Below, one piece after another: positions 62,075-64,000 of a DNA stretch of 64,000 nt. The notes under the pieces were generated by a model. It was given only the letters and a program-made list of their open reading frames with translations, ran no database searches and was not told the origin of the DNA. Origin of the DNA: Mariniphaga sp041686935 (GTDB lineage Bacteria; Bacteroidota; Bacteroidia; Bacteroidales; Prolixibacteraceae); NCBI GenBank assembly GCA_041686935.1, contig JAWLCW010000009.1, positions 62,001-126,000 of the forward strand, read 5' to 3'. The position numbers and the translations under genes were made by a program. Position 1 is the stretch's first letter. Each line of letters starts with the position of its first letter.

Positions 62075-63205
62075 TTATTTGTTTTCTAGTACAGATTTCA
62101 CCCGCTCATTGAAAATTTCTCCCTGATGTGTAATGCAGGTTCCTTTTACAATGTCGTCTTCAAAATTGAGATTCAGTGTACCTTCATCTCCGATAATAAG
62201 TTTCAGGAAATTCAGCACATTTTTGCCAAACATACGGCTGGCATCCAGCGGAGTTTGCGCCGGGTAATTGGACTGACCGATAATGGTTTTTCCTTTGAAT
62301 TCAACTACCTCGTCGTTTTTGGTCAGCTCACAGTTTCCTCCGGAAGAGGCTGCAAGGTCAACAATTACTGCACCTGCTTTCATTTTTTCCACGGTTTCTT
62401 TTGAAATCAGAAGCGGTGCTTTCCGTCCGGGAATTTGCGCGGTGCAAATAATTACGTCGGATTTTACAGCCTGGGCATCAATAGCTTCCTGCTGCTTCTG
62501 CTTATATTCTTCGGTTTGTTCCACTGCATATCCTCCGGCATCTTTGCTTTCGGTTGCCCCTTCCACATCAACAAACTTGCCGCCCAAACTTTTTACTTCC
62601 TCCTTTACCGCCGAGCGAACATCAAACACATAAACCTGCGAACCCAACCTTCGCGCAGTGGCTACTGCCTGTAAGCCTGCCACGCCAGCACCCAAAATAA
62701 GTACATTGGCCGGGCGTATTGTACCGGCGGCTGTCATAAACATCGGGAAGAAAGTGGGCAATCGCAATGCTGCTTCCAGCACTGCTTTGTAACCGGCTAC
62801 TGTTGCCATTGACGAAAGTATGTCCATGGCCTGAGCCCGACTGGTTCGCGGTATGGAATCGAGGCTGAAGGTAGTAACTCCCAGATTCAGAAAAGTTTTT
62901 ACCAGTTCGGTTTCCCACAACGGATTAAAAACACTAATCCAAACCTGCGTTTTTTTCAGTTTTTTCAGATCGTCTTCGGCAGGGGGCTGAATTTGAAGCA
63001 AAACCTCTGCCTTTTCGAAAATTTCTTTTCGGGAAACCACGCCGGCGCCGGCATCTTTGTATGCAGAATCGGGCGCAAAAGCTTTCTCTCCGGCAGATTG
63101 TTCCACCAAAACTTCAACCTTTAATTCAATAAGGTTTTGAACAATATCCGGTAATAAAGCAACACGGGTTTCTTTTCCGTACTCTTTTAATAAACCAAGA
63201 ATCAT
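62075..63205 (-). CDS. NAD(P) transhydrogenase subunit alpha, part 1 (NAD-binding)
   Basis: 376 residues of the alanine-dehydrogenase/PntA fold: ETRVALLPD near the N-terminus, LILGAGVAGLQAVATARRLGSQVYVFDVR (GAGVAGLQA is the NAD loop), and VIVDLAASSGGNCELT. It binds NADH in the cytoplasm. I use the ATG at 63205; the TTG at 63211 only adds two residues. The three pnt genes are spaced by 11 and 6 bases and are co-transcribed. Confidence 0.93.
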   Translation of the reverse strand: MILGLLKEYGKETRVALLPDIVQNLIELKVEVLVEQSAGEKAFAPDSAYKDAGAGVVSRKEIFEKAEVLLQIQPPAEDDLKKLKKTQVWISVFNPLWETELVKTFLNLGVTTFSLDSIPRTSRAQAMDILSSMATVAGYKAVLEAALRLPTFFPMFMTAAGTIRPANVLILGAGVAGLQAVATARRLGSQVYVFDVRSAVKEEVKSLGGKFVDVEGATESKDAGGYAVEQTEEYKQKQQEAIDAQAVKSDVIICTAQIPGRKAPLLISKETVEKMKAGAVIVDLAASSGGNCELTKNDEVVEFKGKTIIGQSNYPAQTPLDASRMFGKNVLNFLKLIIGDEGTLNLNFEDDIVKGTCITHQGEIFNERVKSVLENK

Positions 63206-63234
63206 AAACAATTTGATTTAGATAATTTTGATTG

Positions 63235-63242
63235 CAAAACTA
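63235..63242 (-). promoter_or_regulatory. -7 box of the pnt operon
   Basis: TAGTTTTG on the minus strand matches TAnnTTTG 29 bases before the ATG. The -33 region holds no TTTG but the palindrome at 63257-63272. Confidence 0.45.
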
Positions 63243-63256
63243 ATAAAAATTTCCAA

Positions 63257-63272
63257 CCGTTAACGTTAACGG
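63257..63272. promoter_or_regulatory. Perfect 16-bp palindrome upstream of pnt
   Basis: CCGTTAACGTTAACGG is a perfect inverted repeat with a central CG, in the -33 area of the pnt promoter. The layout suits a LacI-like or other dimeric regulator acting on transhydrogenase expression. Confidence 0.5.
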
Positions 63273-63327
63273 GATATATTTTTTAACATGTTTTAATTCA
63301 ATATTTCAATTTAAAAGTGCAGGGCAA

Positions 63328-64000
63328 TCAATTGTTTTCTACTCCGAAATGTTTTCTGATCATTTTCATCAAATCGTTTTTGCCGAAAGGTTTGGTAAGA
63401 TAGTCGTCGAAACCGGCATTCAAAGCTTTTTCGCGGTCGCCGGCAAGCGCATGTGCCGTTTGTGCGATAACTACGATTCTGCCGTGATTTATTTCTTTCA
63501 GTTTTCGTGCTGTTGTGTAGCCGTCGAGCCCCGGCATTTTAATGTCCATCAATACAAGGTCGGTATCGTTATGTTTGTTGTACACCCCGATGGCCTCTTC
63601 ACCACATGAAGCATAGAGCACTTCTTTACAAATTCCTTCGAGGATTGCTGACAAATACATTTGACCCACCTGGTCGTCTTCAACAACCATTACTTTCAGC
63701 TTTTTTAGTATTTGGGCATCGGTATTGTCTATGGTATCATCCGGTATTGTCGTTTCTTCTGTTTTTTCTTTTTTAGAAACGTAGGGAAGGGTAAAACAGA
63801 AGCGGGAACCTTTTCCAAATTCCGATTCCAATTCAATTTTGCCACCCAGCATTTCAACGTAAGCTTTTGCAATTGATAACCCCAGTCCTGCTCCTTCATA
63901 AGGTTTAGACAAGCTGAGATCGGCCTGAATAAAACGGTCGAATACCACTTTCTGACGGTCTTTCTCAATTCCAATACCTGTGTCTTCCACATAAAACTCC
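63328..64000 (-). CDS. Hybrid histidine kinase, C-terminal part (5' partial)
   Basis: The frame is open to the window end (EFYVEDTGIGIE), so the N-terminal sensor and HisKA lie outside. Visible are the end of the HATPase domain (VEDTGIGIEKDRQKVVFDRF, GAGLGLSIAKAYVEMLGG) and a receiver domain (KVMVVEDDQVGQMYL, phospho-acceptor Asp in DLVLMDIKMPG, TKPF). No output domain follows, so it passes phosphate to itself or to an Hpt partner. Separate transcription from pntA1 is likely, since 122 bases with a promoter lie between. Confidence 0.9.
   Translation of the reverse strand, partial: EFYVEDTGIGIEKDRQKVVFDRFIQADLSLSKPYEGAGLGLSIAKAYVEMLGGKIELESEFGKGSRFCFTLPYVSKKEKTEETTIPDDTIDNTDAQILKKLKVMVVEDDQVGQMYLSAILEGICKEVLYASCGEEAIGVYNKHNDTDLVLMDIKMPGLDGYTTARKLKEINHGRIVVIAQTAHALAGDREKALNAGFDDYLTKPFGKNDLMKMIRKHFGVENN

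Noticed and set aside
61231..62112. Two plus-strand frames of 140-147 residues opposite pntB and pntA2
   Set aside because: Antisense shadows of membrane-protein genes, rich in Pro, Ser and Ile; the pnt genes are certain.
1..64000. tRNA, rRNA or prophage genes
   Set aside because: I saw no sequence with tRNA- or rRNA-like conserved blocks and no phage structural genes, although I could not run a covariance search.

Overview
The window looks like a chromosomal segment of a member of the Bacteroidota, probably a free-living, polysaccharide-degrading lineage; I cannot name the genus. The evidence is two SusC/SusD pairs, a one-polypeptide hybrid two-component regulator, type IX secretion (T9SS) C-terminal domains on several secreted enzymes, TAnnTTTG-type promoter boxes, and moderately AT-rich DNA. 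It contains one 100-N scaffold gap (12804-12903). Both outer genes are cut by the window edges.

1-11921 is mostly housekeeping and single-gene content: a dihydroorotate-dehydrogenase-like protein (partial), a secreted sugar-isomerase-like TIM barrel, an unknown protein, an M28 aminopeptidase, an M48/Ste24 membrane protease, CinA, a decayed HigB toxin with an intact HigA-like antitoxin, an AsmA-family protein with a 128-residue internal duplication, and a zinc alcohol dehydrogenase. 11924-13132 is a REP-type palindrome cluster around a small Y1 transposase, broken by the gap.

13277-38671, all on the plus strand, is a pectin system. An intracellular uronate block (uxaE, uxaC, kdgK, kdgA) runs into a TRAP transporter (dctPQM). 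A hybrid two-component regulator follows, then SusC, SusD, a beta-helix surface lipoprotein, two PL1-type pectate lyases, a GH28 polygalacturonase and a CE12-type acetylesterase. Proposed flow: lyases, GH28 and esterase cut and de-esterify pectin outside the cell; SusCD imports oligomers; GH105 (54568-55743, on the other strand) trims unsaturated ends; the TRAP system brings uronate into the cytoplasm; UxaC and UxaE give fructuronate; KdgK and KdgA finish to pyruvate and glyceraldehyde-3-phosphate. The two steps between fructuronate and KDG (UxuB, UxuA) are not recognisable here.

38822-54332, on the minus strand, holds a second SusCD locus. It has SusC, SusD, two lipoproteins, a glycosyl-hydrolase-like-10 protein, a beta-propeller protein, an N-acetylmuramoyl-L-alanine amidase with a T9SS tail, and a propeller protein with a T9SS tail. 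The amidase plus GHL10 pairing suggests that this outer-membrane uptake locus targets peptidoglycan glycan strands. It is the most interesting system in the window.

54568-64000, on the minus strand, holds GH105, a cysteine-rich PAS histidine kinase, two propeller lipoproteins in tandem, the pntA1-pntA2-pntB proton-translocating transhydrogenase operon, and the C-terminal part of a hybrid histidine kinase.
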